Assembly: GCA_903878085.1 (NCBI GenBank)
Contig: CAIRGJ010000064.1
Coordinates: 62,001-126,000 of the forward strand
DNA length: 64,000 nt
Source: an uncultured Hyphomicrobiales bacterium
Lineage (GTDB): Bacteria > Pseudomonadota > Alphaproteobacteria > Rhizobiales > Xanthobacteraceae
Direction: 5' to 3'
The notes beneath the pieces are model-generated. The model did not search any database. It was not told the origin of the DNA and saw only the letters and a list, made by a program, of their open reading frames with translations. The translations under genes were made by a program, and so were the position numbers. Positions 1 to 11,369 of the stretch are shown one piece after another. The stretch's first letter is position 1, and the number at the start of each line of letters is the position of its first letter.

Positions 1-1
1 T

Positions 2-123
2 CCGGAAGCGCTCGAGGAGCAGGCCGAAGACGAAGAGCCGGCAGCCGAAGCGGTTGAAGCCGACGCCGAGAAGAAGCCGGCCAAGGCCAAAAAAGCCAAG
101 AAGAAAGACGACGCCGAGGCCTA
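2..123 (+). CDS. rplI: 50S ribosomal protein L9, C-terminal extension (partial, truncated by window start)
   Basis: Frame 2 reads PEALEEQAEDEEPAAEAVEADAEKKPAKAKKAKKKDDAEA*; acidic/Lys-rich tail, and dnaB/alr/radA follow as in rhizobial rplI-dnaB neighbourhoods. Confidence 0.6.
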
Positions 124-141
124 ATCGAAGACCCGACAGTC

Positions 142-182
142 AACCCGCCCTTAGTCCGCTTTCGGGCTTTGGGCGGGTTTTG
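142..182 (+). terminator. Rho-independent terminator after rplI
   Basis: AACCCGCCC-loop-GGGCGGGTTTT inverted repeat starting 19 nt after the rplI stop; it overlaps the 3' codons of the convergent minus-strand CDS. Confidence 0.7.
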
Positions 183-702
183 ATTCCGACGGCTCGGACG
201 GCTTTGCTTCGACAGGCTTTGCTTCAACAGGCTTGGATTCGGCAGGCTTGGATTCAGTGGGTTTGGCTTCTGCTGCCGGTTTTGACTCGGACGCTTTGCT
301 ATCGGACGGCTTGCTATCGCCCGGCAGCGTGACGCCAGCCCCCGGCTTCTTCGCGCCGGGTTTGCCTTTTTGATCGCCCTTTTCGTCGCCTTTGGCGGTG
401 CTCTTGGCGGTCTTTTTCGCCGGCGCGGCCGGCGCGTTACCGGCGGCCTCCAGATATTTCGCGATCGCGGCCGCCGATTCGCGGCTCGCCGTGTAATGCG
501 AGCGCAAGAAGGTTTCGACGCCGAACAGCCCGCCGGATTTGGCCAGCCCTTGCGGCGACTTATGGCAAATGGCGCAGTCGGAGGCGAACAGCTGGGCGGG
601 CGTCTTGCCCTGATCCAGGTTTTCCTGGGCGCCCGCGGCCCCGGCCAAACACAGCGCACAAGCGCCAAGCGCCAAAGCGATACCGCGACTAAAGACCGTC
701 AT
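151..702 (-). CDS. c-type cytochrome-like secreted protein with low-complexity Lys/Pro/Glu/Ser C-terminal tail
   Basis: Signal peptide MTVFSRGIALALGACALCLAGAAGAQ, heme motif CAICH, tail of SKPAESKPVEAKP repeats. Confidence 0.7.
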   Translation of the reverse strand: MTVFSRGIALALGACALCLAGAAGAQENLDQGKTPAQLFASDCAICHKSPQGLAKSGGLFGVETFLRSHYTASRESAAAIAKYLEAAGNAPAAPAKKTAKSTAKGDEKGDQKGKPGAKKPGAGVTLPGDSKPSDSKASESKPAAEAKPTESKPAESKPVEAKPVEAKPSEPSESKPAQSPKAD

Positions 703-998
703 TGCCGTCAACCTTTCGAAAGCGTCGCCCGCCACAATATTCATGAGTCGGCACCTTGATAGCCGATTATTGGCAGATTGTGACCCTCGCCCCGGTTTGA
801 GCATTTTTGGCTGCGGCGCGGCCGCGCCGCCCAAAAAACAGTCTTGCCGATTTCGCAGAAGCGCGATTAAATACCTAAAAAGGGAACCATGGACCTCCCC
901 CGCATTCGGCTTGGGGCGAACCGCAAATTGATCCAGATCACGACGGGCGGCGGTAATTGCGTAACGATGCAACTTGAGCGTTAATCGACAGAGTAACG

Positions 999-2288
999 GT
1001 GGCTGGCATGGACCGGTTGCTTCGTTTTCTGCTCAAGACCTTTGTCCGGCGTGGGACATTCCAGGTCACCACGTCACGCGGCACGGTCTTAAACTTCGGC
1101 GACGGCACGGGACAACCCGTCGCGGTACGTTTCGCCACCCGCGCTTCCGAATGGGGCATTCTGCTCGACCCCGAACTTAAATTCGGCGAAGCCTACATGG
1201 ATGGCGAATTCCTGGTCGAGCAAGGCTCGATCGCGGACGTGCTCGCGATCATGCTCGGACAGAACACCGAGGTGCCGCATTGGGCGCGGCTGCAAAGTGG
1301 ATTGCGCTTTCTCTACCGCCGTCTGAGCCAATACAATCCGCGTACGCGTTCGCGGCGCAATGTGGCGCATCACTACGATCTCGACGGCAGGCTCTATTCG
1401 CTCTTCCTCGACGCCGACCGGCAATATAGCTGCGCCTATTTCGAGAAACCCGGTCAGTCGCTCGACGATGCGCAACTCGCCAAGAAGCGTCATCTGGCGG
1501 CGAAACTCTATCTCGCGCCGGACAAACCCGCTCAAGGCAAGTTCGATCAAACTTTGCGCGTGCTCGACATCGGCTGCGGCTGGGGCGGGCTTGGTCTCTA
1601 TCTCGCCGAATTCGCCGGCGCCGACGTCACCGGCGTCACGCTGTCGCAGGAGCAGCACGCGGTCGCCAACGGACGCGCCGCCGAAAAGGGCCTTGCCAAG
1701 CAAGCGCGTTTTAATTTGCAAGACTATCGCGACGTTGACAGCAGCTTCGATCGCATCGTCTCGGTCGGCATGTTCGAGCACGTTGGCGTAAACCATTACG
1801 ATGGCTTCTTCCGCAAGAGCGCGCAGCTGCTCGACCGCGACGGCGTGATGCTGCTGCATTCGATCGGCCGTTCGGAAGGCCCGAGCAGCACCAGCCCGTG
1901 GATCGCCAAATACATTTTCCCCGGCGGCTATATCCCGTCGCTGTCGGAGGTGCTGCCGTCGATCGAGAGAGCCGGATTGCTGGTGACCGATATCGAGATT
2001 TTGCGGCTGCACTACGCCGAAACGCTGAAGGCCTGGCGCGAGCGGTTCCTGGCGCATCTCGAGGAAGTCGAGCGCATCTATGACAAGCGGTTCGAGCGGA
2101 TGTGGGAGTTCTATCTGGCGGCGGCCGAGATGTCGTTCCGCGAGCAGAACCTGATGGTGTTCCAGATCCAACTGACCAAGCGCCAGGGGGTCGTGCCAAT
2201 GACGCGCGACTACATCATGCGTGAGGAGCAGCGGCTGCGCACCATAGAGGCCAAAGGCTGGCCGCCGTTGCGGCTGGCGGGCGAATAG
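999..2288 (+). CDS. cfa: cyclopropane-fatty-acyl-phospholipid synthase family SAM methyltransferase
   Basis: VLDIGCGWGGLGLYLAEFAGADVTGVTLSQEQ, SVGMFEHVGVNHYDGFF, FPGGYIPSLSEVLP motifs. Confidence 0.88.
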   Translation: MAGMDRLLRFLLKTFVRRGTFQVTTSRGTVLNFGDGTGQPVAVRFATRASEWGILLDPELKFGEAYMDGEFLVEQGSIADVLAIMLGQNTEVPHWARLQSGLRFLYRRLSQYNPRTRSRRNVAHHYDLDGRLYSLFLDADRQYSCAYFEKPGQSLDDAQLAKKRHLAAKLYLAPDKPAQGKFDQTLRVLDIGCGWGGLGLYLAEFAGADVTGVTLSQEQHAVANGRAAEKGLAKQARFNLQDYRDVDSSFDRIVSVGMFEHVGVNHYDGFFRKSAQLLDRDGVMLLHSIGRSEGPSSTSPWIAKYIFPGGYIPSLSEVLPSIERAGLLVTDIEILRLHYAETLKAWRERFLAHLEEVERIYDKRFERMWEFYLAAAEMSFREQNLMVFQIQLTKRQGVVPMTRDYIMREEQRLRTIEAKGWPPLRLAGE

Positions 2289-2449
2289 CGCGCGCGAACC
2301 GATCGTCAAGCGGTAGCGATACGCCACGCGCAGCTATTTTTTTGCGGTGAAGTACTGTGGACAGCGCATTCCTTTGTCGCGCTCTCGCTCTCACCTCGGT
2401 AAGCCAACGTCCAACAAAGTTTCGTCAAATTGGCGGAACAAGGATCACC

Positions 2450-3952
2450 ATGGCTCCAGCCGAATCAGCACTCCGCAAACAACTCGAAGAAGCCGCGCCG
2501 CTTTTCCGTTCCGCACCGCACAATATCGAGGCGGAACAGGGCCTGTTGGGCGCGATCCTCGTCAATAACGAGGCGTTCTACCGCGTTTCGGATTTCCTCA
2601 ACCCGGAACACTTCTTCGAGCCGATCCACCAGAAGGTCTATCAGGTCGCGCGCGACCTGGTCCGCGCCGGCAAGATCGCGACCCCGGTGACGCTCAAGAC
2701 CTTTCTCGACGCCTCGATCGACATCGGCGGCATGACGCTGGGGCAATATCTGGCGCGGCTGGCCGCCGAAGCTACTACCATCATCAATGCCGAAGACTAC
2801 GGCCATACCATCTACGACCTGTCGATCCGCCGCGCGCTGATCCTGGTCGGCGAGGACATGGTCAATGTCGCCTTCGACGCGCCGGTCGATTTCTCGCCGC
2901 GCAACCAGATCGAGGACGCCGAACGCAAACTGTACGAACTGGCTGAGACCGGCCGTTACGACGGCGGCTTCCAGATGTTCTCGCAGGCGCTGACCACCGC
3001 CGTCGACATGGCGGCGAAAGCCTACCAGCGCGACGGCAAACTCTCCGGCATCGCCACCGGCCTCGACGATCTCGACCGCATGATGGGCGGCTTGCAGCCG
3101 TCGGATTTGATCATCGTCGCCGGCCGTCCCGGCATGGGCAAGACCGCGCTCGCCACCAACATCGCCTACAACGTCGCCCGCGCCTGGCGCGGCGAAGTGA
3201 AACCCGACGGCCATACGGTGACCGTCAATGGCGGCATCGTCGGCTTCTTCTCGCTGGAAATGTCGGCCGAGCAGCTCGCCACCCGTATCATCGCCGAGCA
3301 GACCGGCATTCCGTCGAACCAGATCCGGCGCGGCGCCATCAACGAGGCCGATTTCGAGAAGATCAAGGATCACTCGATCGAACTGCAGAACCTGCCGCTG
3401 TTCGTCGACGAGACCGGCGGTCTGGCGGTGGCGCAGCTCGCGGCACGCGCGCGGCGGCTCAAGCGCCAGCGCGGGCTCGATCTCTTGGTGATCGACTACT
3501 TGCAGCTGCTGTCGGGTTCGACCAAGCGCTCTTCAGAAAACCGCGTGCAGGAAATCACCGAGATCACCACCAAGCTCAAGGCGCTGGCCAAGGAGCTGCA
3601 AGTGCCGGTGATGGCGCTATCGCAATTGTCGCGTCAGGTCGAAAGCCGCGAAGACAAGCATCCGCAATTGTCGGACTTGCGTGAATCGGGATCGATCGAG
3701 CAGGACGCCGACGTGGTGCTGTTCGTCTATCGCGAAGAATATTACCACGTCATGCGCAAGCCGCTGGAATCCGACCGCGAGAAATTCGCCACCTGGATGG
3801 CGGACGCCGAGAAATACAGCGGCAAGGCCGAAGTCATCATCGGCAAGCAGCGCCACGGCCCGACCGGCACGGTCGAACTGGCCTTCGACGGCACCATCAC
3901 CAAGTTCTCGTCATTGGCGCGGTCGGATCATATGCCGGAGCGGATCGGCTAA
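2450..3952 (+). CDS. dnaB: replicative DNA helicase DnaB
   Basis: PHNIEAEQGLLGAIL, GRPGMGKTALA Walker A, LLVIDYLQLL, SQLSRQVESR...DLRESGSIEQDAD; start placed at MAPAES. Confidence 0.95.
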   Translation: MAPAESALRKQLEEAAPLFRSAPHNIEAEQGLLGAILVNNEAFYRVSDFLNPEHFFEPIHQKVYQVARDLVRAGKIATPVTLKTFLDASIDIGGMTLGQYLARLAAEATTIINAEDYGHTIYDLSIRRALILVGEDMVNVAFDAPVDFSPRNQIEDAERKLYELAETGRYDGGFQMFSQALTTAVDMAAKAYQRDGKLSGIATGLDDLDRMMGGLQPSDLIIVAGRPGMGKTALATNIAYNVARAWRGEVKPDGHTVTVNGGIVGFFSLEMSAEQLATRIIAEQTGIPSNQIRRGAINEADFEKIKDHSIELQNLPLFVDETGGLAVAQLAARARRLKRQRGLDLLVIDYLQLLSGSTKRSSENRVQEITEITTKLKALAKELQVPVMALSQLSRQVESREDKHPQLSDLRESGSIEQDADVVLFVYREEYYHVMRKPLESDREKFATWMADAEKYSGKAEVIIGKQRHGPTGTVELAFDGTITKFSSLARSDHMPERIG

Positions 3953-5541
3953 GCGGCCGCGCGCCTGGCCACCGGCGCAACGGTCTCACGGCGTGCGACG
4001 TTGTCAATCTGGAAGAAGCCGACCTGATCGTCCATGGCTTGGGCTTGAAACTCCAGAGTCCTGGCCGTCGCGGCATTTTCCTCGACCAGCGCCGAGTTCT
4101 GCTGCGTCACCTCATCCATCTGAGTGATTGCCTTGTTGATCTGATCGAGACCGGTGGACTGCTCGGCACTCATTGCGGCGATGTCGGAAACCGATTGTGC
4201 TACCGACTGAATCGAGACCATGACCTCGGTGAGGATCGTCCCCGCCTGATTGACCAGTTCGACCCCGTCTTTCACCTGGGCGTTGCTGTTGGCGATAAGC
4301 CCATTGATATCTTTGGCCGCCTGCGCGGAACGCTGCGCCAGACTGCGCACTTCCGACGCGACCACGGCAAAACCGCGGCCGGCTTCGCCGGCGCGAGCGG
4401 CTTCGACCGCCGCATTGAGAGCGAGCAAATTGGTCTGGCGCGCAATCTCGTCGATCACGCCGATGATGTCGGCGATTTTGTGCGAAGAATCCTCGATCTT
4501 GGCCATGGCGCTGATCGCCTTGGCGACAACTTTGCCGCCGCGGCTGGCGACATCGCGGGTGGCGGCCGCCGATTGATTGGCGTGCTGGGCATGCTCGGCA
4601 TTCTGCTTCACCGTCGCCGATATCTGTTCCATCGAGGCCGAGGTCTGCTCCAAACTTGCGGCCTGCTCCTCAGTGCGTTGCGACAGATCGGTGGTGCTGG
4701 TTGAAATCTCGGCGGAAACATTGGTGATCTCGTTTGACGCGTTCTTGATGCTGCCGATCGCCGATCCCACTTTTTGCACCATCATCTCGGCAGCGTCAGC
4801 CATCTGGCCTATCTCATCGTCACGATTTCGGCCGGCCGACCGGCCGCTGAAATTGCCGCGGGCCAGTTCAAGCATGGTCGATCGCAGCCCCGACAGGCGT
4901 TTGACGATGTCGCGAATGAAGAAGGTCGAGACGCCGCCGACTAGAATGAGCATGAGCAGCCCGGCGATGCCGCCGGCGGTCACCGCGCGGTTGCGGTCGG
5001 TCACGAGATCGTCGTTGTAAACGCCGGTGCCGAGAACCCAGCCCCAAGGCTCGAACAAGGCGACGTAAGATATCTTTTCAACGGGATCGGTCGAGCCCGG
5101 CCTCGGCCACATGTATTCGACGAAACCGCTGCCGCTGGTTTTGGCGATTTTGGCGAACTCGACAAAGATGGCGAGGCCGTTGGGATCTTTGTTGTTGGTG
5201 AGGTCCTTGCCGACCAAATCGGGCACGGTCGGATGCATCAGCATCTTGGGGGAGAGATCGTTGATCCAGAAGTAATTGTTGCCCTGGTAGCGAAGCTTTG
5301 AGACCAGATCGAGCGCGCGGGCCTTGGCTTCGGTCTCGGTCGCCTGTCCGGACTTTATCGCCGCATGCTGCGCGGCAATCAAACTCATCGCCGTTTCGTT
5401 TAATCCTTTGAGCTCCTGATGGCGCCGCGCGGACACCGCGCTGGTTTGCATCTGGACCAAGATCACCGATACCGTGACCAATGCGAGAGCAAAGAGTCCC
5501 ACCACGCTGTACAGCCTGGCGCGGATATCGAATTTAATCAT
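3949..5541 (-). CDS. methyl-accepting chemotaxis protein with periplasmic single-Cache domain
   Basis: LRYQGNNYFWINDLSPKMLMHPTVPDLVGKDL (Cache) and IIGVIDEIARQTNLLALNAAVEAARAGEAGRGFAVVASEVRSLAQRS (MCP signalling hairpin). Confidence 0.93.
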   Translation of the reverse strand: MIKFDIRARLYSVVGLFALALVTVSVILVQMQTSAVSARRHQELKGLNETAMSLIAAQHAAIKSGQATETEAKARALDLVSKLRYQGNNYFWINDLSPKMLMHPTVPDLVGKDLTNNKDPNGLAIFVEFAKIAKTSGSGFVEYMWPRPGSTDPVEKISYVALFEPWGWVLGTGVYNDDLVTDRNRAVTAGGIAGLLMLILVGGVSTFFIRDIVKRLSGLRSTMLELARGNFSGRSAGRNRDDEIGQMADAAEMMVQKVGSAIGSIKNASNEITNVSAEISTSTTDLSQRTEEQAASLEQTSASMEQISATVKQNAEHAQHANQSAAATRDVASRGGKVVAKAISAMAKIEDSSHKIADIIGVIDEIARQTNLLALNAAVEAARAGEAGRGFAVVASEVRSLAQRSAQAAKDINGLIANSNAQVKDGVELVNQAGTILTEVMVSIQSVAQSVSDIAAMSAEQSTGLDQINKAITQMDEVTQQNSALVEENAATARTLEFQAQAMDDQVGFFQIDNVARRETVAPVARRAAA

Positions 5542-5710
5542 TGGGCAATTCCTTACCGAGACCGCTGCAGCGCGATCCCTTGCAAAGGACGCGCTGAAAG
5601 GTGCGTATATATCGGATGCATTTGTTAATTAAGCCGAACGGTATTCGCGGATGGGGCTACGTAGGACTACGTAGGCCCGCATGGACGAGCCGCGCCTGGC
5701 CCGCTAAACC

Positions 5711-6901
5711 ATGACCATGTCGATCGCCGAATCCGAAAGTTCGCAGACCCTCGCCGCATCGGAAATTCCGGAGGCAGCAGACGTTACCGAAGGCCCGCCG
5801 GCCGCGGAGGCGGGCGGCATTCTGACCGTCGATCTGGCCGCGCTCGAAGCCAACTGGCGCGCGCTCGGCCGCCGCGTCATGCCGTCGGAATGCTCGGCCG
5901 TCATCAAGGCCGACGCCTATGGCTGCGGCATCGAGCCGGTGGCGGCGCGGCTTGCCAAAGCCGGCTGCAAGACCTTCTTCGTCGCCGACCTCAACGAAGC
6001 CCGCCGTGCCCGTAGCGCCGCGCCCGACACCGCGATCTATGTGCTCAATGGCCTCTTGCCCGGCACGGCGGCGACCTTCGCCGATCTGCGCGCGCGGCCG
6101 GTGATCGGCAGCATGGTCGAACTCGCCGAATGGGACGCCTTCTGCACTGGCCAGCAATGGCAAGGGGGCGCTGCGCTCCATGTCGACACCGGCATGAACC
6201 GGCTCGGCATCACCGCCAACGAAGCTGCAGCGCTAGCGCCGCGCATCCGGTCTGAAAATCACGGCATCACGCTGCTGCTGAGCCATCTCGCCTGCTCCGA
6301 AGTGCAGGATCATCCGCTCAACGAGCGCCAGATCAGTCTGTTCCGCGAAGTACGCATTCTGTATCGCGGCATCACCTCGTCGCTGGCCAACTCATCCGGC
6401 ATCTTTCTCGGCAATGCCGCGCATTGCGACTTGGTGCGGCCCGGCGTCGCGCTCTACGGCGTCAACCCGACACCGGGACGCAGCAACCCGATGCGGCCGG
6501 TCATCGAGCTGCAGGCGCGCATCGTGCAGATCCGCACCGTGCCGAAGGGCGACACCGTCGGCTATGACGCCGGCTGGACCGCCAAGCGCGTCACCAGGCT
6601 CGCCGTGGTCGCGGTCGGCTATGCCGACGGCTATCTGCGCTCGGCCGGCGCCTCCGACGACGCGCCGGGCGCCGACGCCATCGTCGCCGGCAAGCGCTGC
6701 CCGATCGCAGGGCGCATCTCGATGGACCTGATCGCCATCGACATCACCGACCTGCCCGACGCCGGCGCGCGGCGCGGCGATCTGGTCAAACTGATCGGCG
6801 ACGAAATCAGCGTCGATGACGTGGCCACCGCCGCCGGCACCATCGGCTACGAGGTGCTCACGAGCCTCGGGCGGCGGTATCACCGGGTTTATCGGGGATG
6901 A
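5711..6901 (+). CDS. alr: alanine racemase
   Basis: AVIKADAYGCG PLP-lysine motif, HVDTGMNRLG, RPGVALYGVNP, GRISMDLIAIDI. Confidence 0.93.
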   Translation: MTMSIAESESSQTLAASEIPEAADVTEGPPAAEAGGILTVDLAALEANWRALGRRVMPSECSAVIKADAYGCGIEPVAARLAKAGCKTFFVADLNEARRARSAAPDTAIYVLNGLLPGTAATFADLRARPVIGSMVELAEWDAFCTGQQWQGGAALHVDTGMNRLGITANEAAALAPRIRSENHGITLLLSHLACSEVQDHPLNERQISLFREVRILYRGITSSLANSSGIFLGNAAHCDLVRPGVALYGVNPTPGRSNPMRPVIELQARIVQIRTVPKGDTVGYDAGWTAKRVTRLAVVAVGYADGYLRSAGASDDAPGADAIVAGKRCPIAGRISMDLIAIDITDLPDAGARRGDLVKLIGDEISVDDVATAAGTIGYEVLTSLGRRYHRVYRG

Positions 6902-6948
6902 AGCGGTCGCGTATCACGCGTTCGGGCCAAACCCGGGGACGCTTCATC

Positions 6949-7380
6949 ATGCGCGGTGCCTTGCGTTTGATCGTCCTGCCGCTGCTGGCTGCTCTTGGTG
7001 GTTGTCGCGATACCAAGTACGAGGGAAACATGCTGTTGACCGACCCTAACAGCCTGTCCGCACGCCTTGTTCCCGGTGTCACGCGCGAGGAAGACGTAAG
7101 AACGTTGCTCGGCAGTTCGGAATCAGGCCACCACACCTACGGCGTCATCCGCCCGAACGGACAATTCGCGGGTTGCGAGCATGATGACCAACACGCCTCG
7201 GAGGCTTGTCCGTTCGTGGAACGGCAATACATCACTCTCCGGAAACGAACGGGCTGGTTCTTGATCCCAGATCAGACAGACGCCTGGAGGGCTTCTCTCG
7301 TGTTCGATGGCACGGGCGTTCTGCGAACCACGCGTCAGGAATACTTCGAAGGCAGATGGATCTGGCTCGTAATTAAATAG
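6949..7380 (+). CDS. putative lipoprotein, SmpA/OmlA-like small outer membrane lipoprotein
   Basis: Lipobox LLAALGGC; SARLVPGVTREEDVRTLLGSS resembles SmpA/OmlA-type repeats. Confidence 0.55.
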   Translation: MRGALRLIVLPLLAALGGCRDTKYEGNMLLTDPNSLSARLVPGVTREEDVRTLLGSSESGHHTYGVIRPNGQFAGCEHDDQHASEACPFVERQYITLRKRTGWFLIPDQTDAWRASLVFDGTGVLRTTRQEYFEGRWIWLVIK

Positions 7381-7503
7381 TCGACGTCTCATCATCAATG
7401 GATAGAACGTTAATTGTCTCGCCCTCCTTGACCTTGCGCATCGAGGTCCACTGCGTCCAGATTCCGGCGAACACCGCGAGCGCAGGAACCATAGGACGCC
7501 GCC
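7381..7503 (-). pseudogene. remnant of SOS response-associated peptidase (SRAP/YedK, DUF159)
   Basis: Minus-strand translation RRRPMVPALAVFAGIWTQWTSMRKVKEGETINVLSIDDETST resembles the internal FAGIWT.WTS.RKVKEGET segment of SRAP proteins; no intact flanking ORF. Confidence 0.55.
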
Positions 7504-7591
7504 GACAATGAGTAAGACCGGTTTAACAATGTTCTTGTAATGTTCTCATGGACGCTTTAGCGTCCTGAGCAGCAATTACAGGCGATTCCCC

Positions 7592-9013
7592 ATGTCCAAA
7601 CGGTCTTTGAGCTTCATTTGCCAGAACTGCGGCGCGGCCTCGCACCGCTGGCAGGGCAAATGCGAAGCCTGCGGCGAATGGAATTCGCTGGCCGAGGAAG
7701 GCGCCGAGCGGCCGGCCGGCCCCGGCCGTAAAGCCCCCAAGGGCCGGCTGTTCGCGCTCGAGGGGCTATCCGGCGAGGCGCATGACGCGCCGCGGCTGGC
7801 GTCGGGGGTGGCCGAGTTGGACCGCGTCACTGGCGGCGGCTTCGTGCGCGGCTCGGTGCTGCTGATGGCGGGCGACCCCGGCATCGGCAAATCGACGCTG
7901 CTGATCCAGGCCACCGCCGCGCTGGCGCGGGCCGGTCACCGCGCCGTCTATATTTCCGGCGAAGAGGCGGTCGCCCAGGTGCGCCTGCGCGCCGAACGGC
8001 TGGGCCTGCGCGATGCGCCGGTCGAGCTCGCCGCCGAGACCTCGGTCGAAGACATCATCGCCACGCTGTCGGAGGGCAAGACCCCTCGCCTCATCGTCAT
8101 CGACTCGATCCAGACCATGTGGACCGACCTGGTGGAATCCGCGCCCGGCACGGTCACGCAAGTGCGCGGCTCGGCGCAGGCGCTGATCCGTTACGCCAAG
8201 CGCTCCGGAGCCGCCATCATCCTGGTCGGCCACGTCACCAAAGACGGCCAGATCGCCGGTCCCCGCGTGGTCGAGCATATGGTCGACGCCGTGCTGTCGT
8301 TCGAGGGCGACGGCACGCATCAGTTCCGCATTCTGCGCGCGGTGAAGAACCGCTTCGGCCCGACCGACGAGATCGGCGTGTTCGAAATGACCGGGGCGGG
8401 GCTCGCCGAAGTCGCCAACCCGTCCGAGCTGTTTTTGTCGGAGCGCGATCTCGGCCAGCCCGGCACCGCGGTGTTCGCCGGCATGGAAGGCACACGGCCG
8501 ATTTTGGTGGAAATCCAGGCGCTGGTGGCGCCGACGTCTTTGGGCACGCCGCGCCGCGCGGTGGTCGGCTGGGACACCAGCCGGCTGGCGATGGTGCTGG
8601 CGGTGCTGGAAGCGCATTGCGGCGTCAAGCTCGGCGGCCACGACGTCTATCTCAACGTCGCCGGCGGCATGCGCATCAACGAACCGGCGGCCGATCTGGC
8701 CGCCGCAGCAGCCCTGGTGTCGTCGCTGGCCAATGCAGCCCTGCCGGCGGACGCGGTCTATTTCGGCGAGGTTTCGTTGTCGGGCGCCATACGTCGGGTG
8801 TCGCATGGCGCGGCGCGGCTCAAAGAAGCCGCAAAGCTCGGCTTTACCCGCGCCGTCATGCCGGAGGCCGCCAAATCTGAAGCTGCCATGGCGGAATCCG
8901 GCGATCCGGGGCTGAGGGCGTCCACCGTGGGCAATCTGACCCATCTGGTCGCCGACATCGCCGCTTTGGGCAAGCCCGGGAAAGCAGCGAAAACCCGTGG
9001 ACAAGACGGGTGA
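7592..9013 (+). CDS. radA: DNA repair protein RadA
   Basis: CQNCGAASHRWQGKCEACGEWNS zinc finger, GDPGIGKSTLL, KNRFGPTDEIGVFEM. Confidence 0.95.
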   Translation: MSKRSLSFICQNCGAASHRWQGKCEACGEWNSLAEEGAERPAGPGRKAPKGRLFALEGLSGEAHDAPRLASGVAELDRVTGGGFVRGSVLLMAGDPGIGKSTLLIQATAALARAGHRAVYISGEEAVAQVRLRAERLGLRDAPVELAAETSVEDIIATLSEGKTPRLIVIDSIQTMWTDLVESAPGTVTQVRGSAQALIRYAKRSGAAIILVGHVTKDGQIAGPRVVEHMVDAVLSFEGDGTHQFRILRAVKNRFGPTDEIGVFEMTGAGLAEVANPSELFLSERDLGQPGTAVFAGMEGTRPILVEIQALVAPTSLGTPRRAVVGWDTSRLAMVLAVLEAHCGVKLGGHDVYLNVAGGMRINEPAADLAAAAALVSSLANAALPADAVYFGEVSLSGAIRRVSHGAARLKEAAKLGFTRAVMPEAAKSEAAMAESGDPGLRASTVGNLTHLVADIAALGKPGKAAKTRGQDG

Positions 9014-9228
9014 CGGCACGATGACGCCCCGCTATACAGCGGGCGTCGAACGGCTGATCCCGGACTTGTGACGCGCCCGCGCACGCGAGCAGAAATGGGC
9101 TTAAAATTAAGCACTTAAGGCCGACCTCGCCGCCCTATTCCGGAGCCCCTCGGGCGTTGCCGGATTCGCTGCGCCGGCTTGACCGGCGCTTTGTTTATCG
9201 CGTCTTTCTGCGGAGCGCCTGAGCCCCG

Positions 9229-9861
9229 ATGCCGATCACTCTGCTCGACATTCTCCTGCTCGTGGTCATGCTGGTCTCCGGCCTCTTGGCCATGATCCGC
9301 GGCTTCATGCGCGAGATCCTCTCGATCGGCGCCTGGGGCGTCGCCGCGCTGGCCACGCTGTGGGCCTATACCCGCGTGCTACCGATCGCGAAGGGCTACT
9401 TCTCCAGCGACATGGTGGCGGCCGGCGTCACCGTCGGCGGCGTGTTCCTGCTGACGCTCTTGGTGGTGTCGATCATCACCGTGCGCATCTCCGACATGGT
9501 GCTCGACAGCCGCGTCGGCGCGCTCGACCGCACGCTCGGCTTTCTGTTCGGTCTCGGCCGCGGCCTGGTGATCGTGGTCGTCGCCTTCCTGTTTTTCGCA
9601 TGGCTGGTACCCGAACGCAGCCAGCCAACATGGGTTAGCGGCGCCAAATCGAAGGTCGTGCTGCAAAGTACGGGACAATGGCTCATGTCCATGTTGCCGG
9701 AAGACCCCGAGAGCACCATCTTAAAGAGACTGAAGAAGCCGAAACCGGACGACCAGGATGCACCGCCGGATGCCGCTCCTGGTCAGAAGTCGGAACTGCC
9801 GCTGACGCAGGCGCGCCTTGCCGACAAAGGCTTTTTTGAACAAGGCATGGGAACACGATAG
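9229..9861 (+). CDS. CvpA family protein
   Basis: LLDILLLVVMLVSGLLAMIRGFMREILSIGAWG; directly upstream of purF. Confidence 0.88.
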   Translation: MPITLLDILLLVVMLVSGLLAMIRGFMREILSIGAWGVAALATLWAYTRVLPIAKGYFSSDMVAAGVTVGGVFLLTLLVVSIITVRISDMVLDSRVGALDRTLGFLFGLGRGLVIVVVAFLFFAWLVPERSQPTWVSGAKSKVVLQSTGQWLMSMLPEDPESTILKRLKKPKPDDQDAPPDAAPGQKSELPLTQARLADKGFFEQGMGTR

Positions 9862-9863
9862 CG

Positions 9864-11348
<1,485 letters not shown>

Positions 11349-11369
11349 CGCAAGCGACGTCCGCACATT

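Noticed and set aside
1089-2327. 412-aa minus-strand ORF opposite cfa (and similar long antisense ORFs at 2465-3373, 7766-9019, 26137-27435, 31058-32911, 39496-40413, 41262-42386, 43146-44264, 50954-52258)
   Set aside because: Each lies opposite a clear conserved gene; Arg/His/Asp/Gly/Ala-biased composition is typical of shadow ORFs in GC-rich DNA
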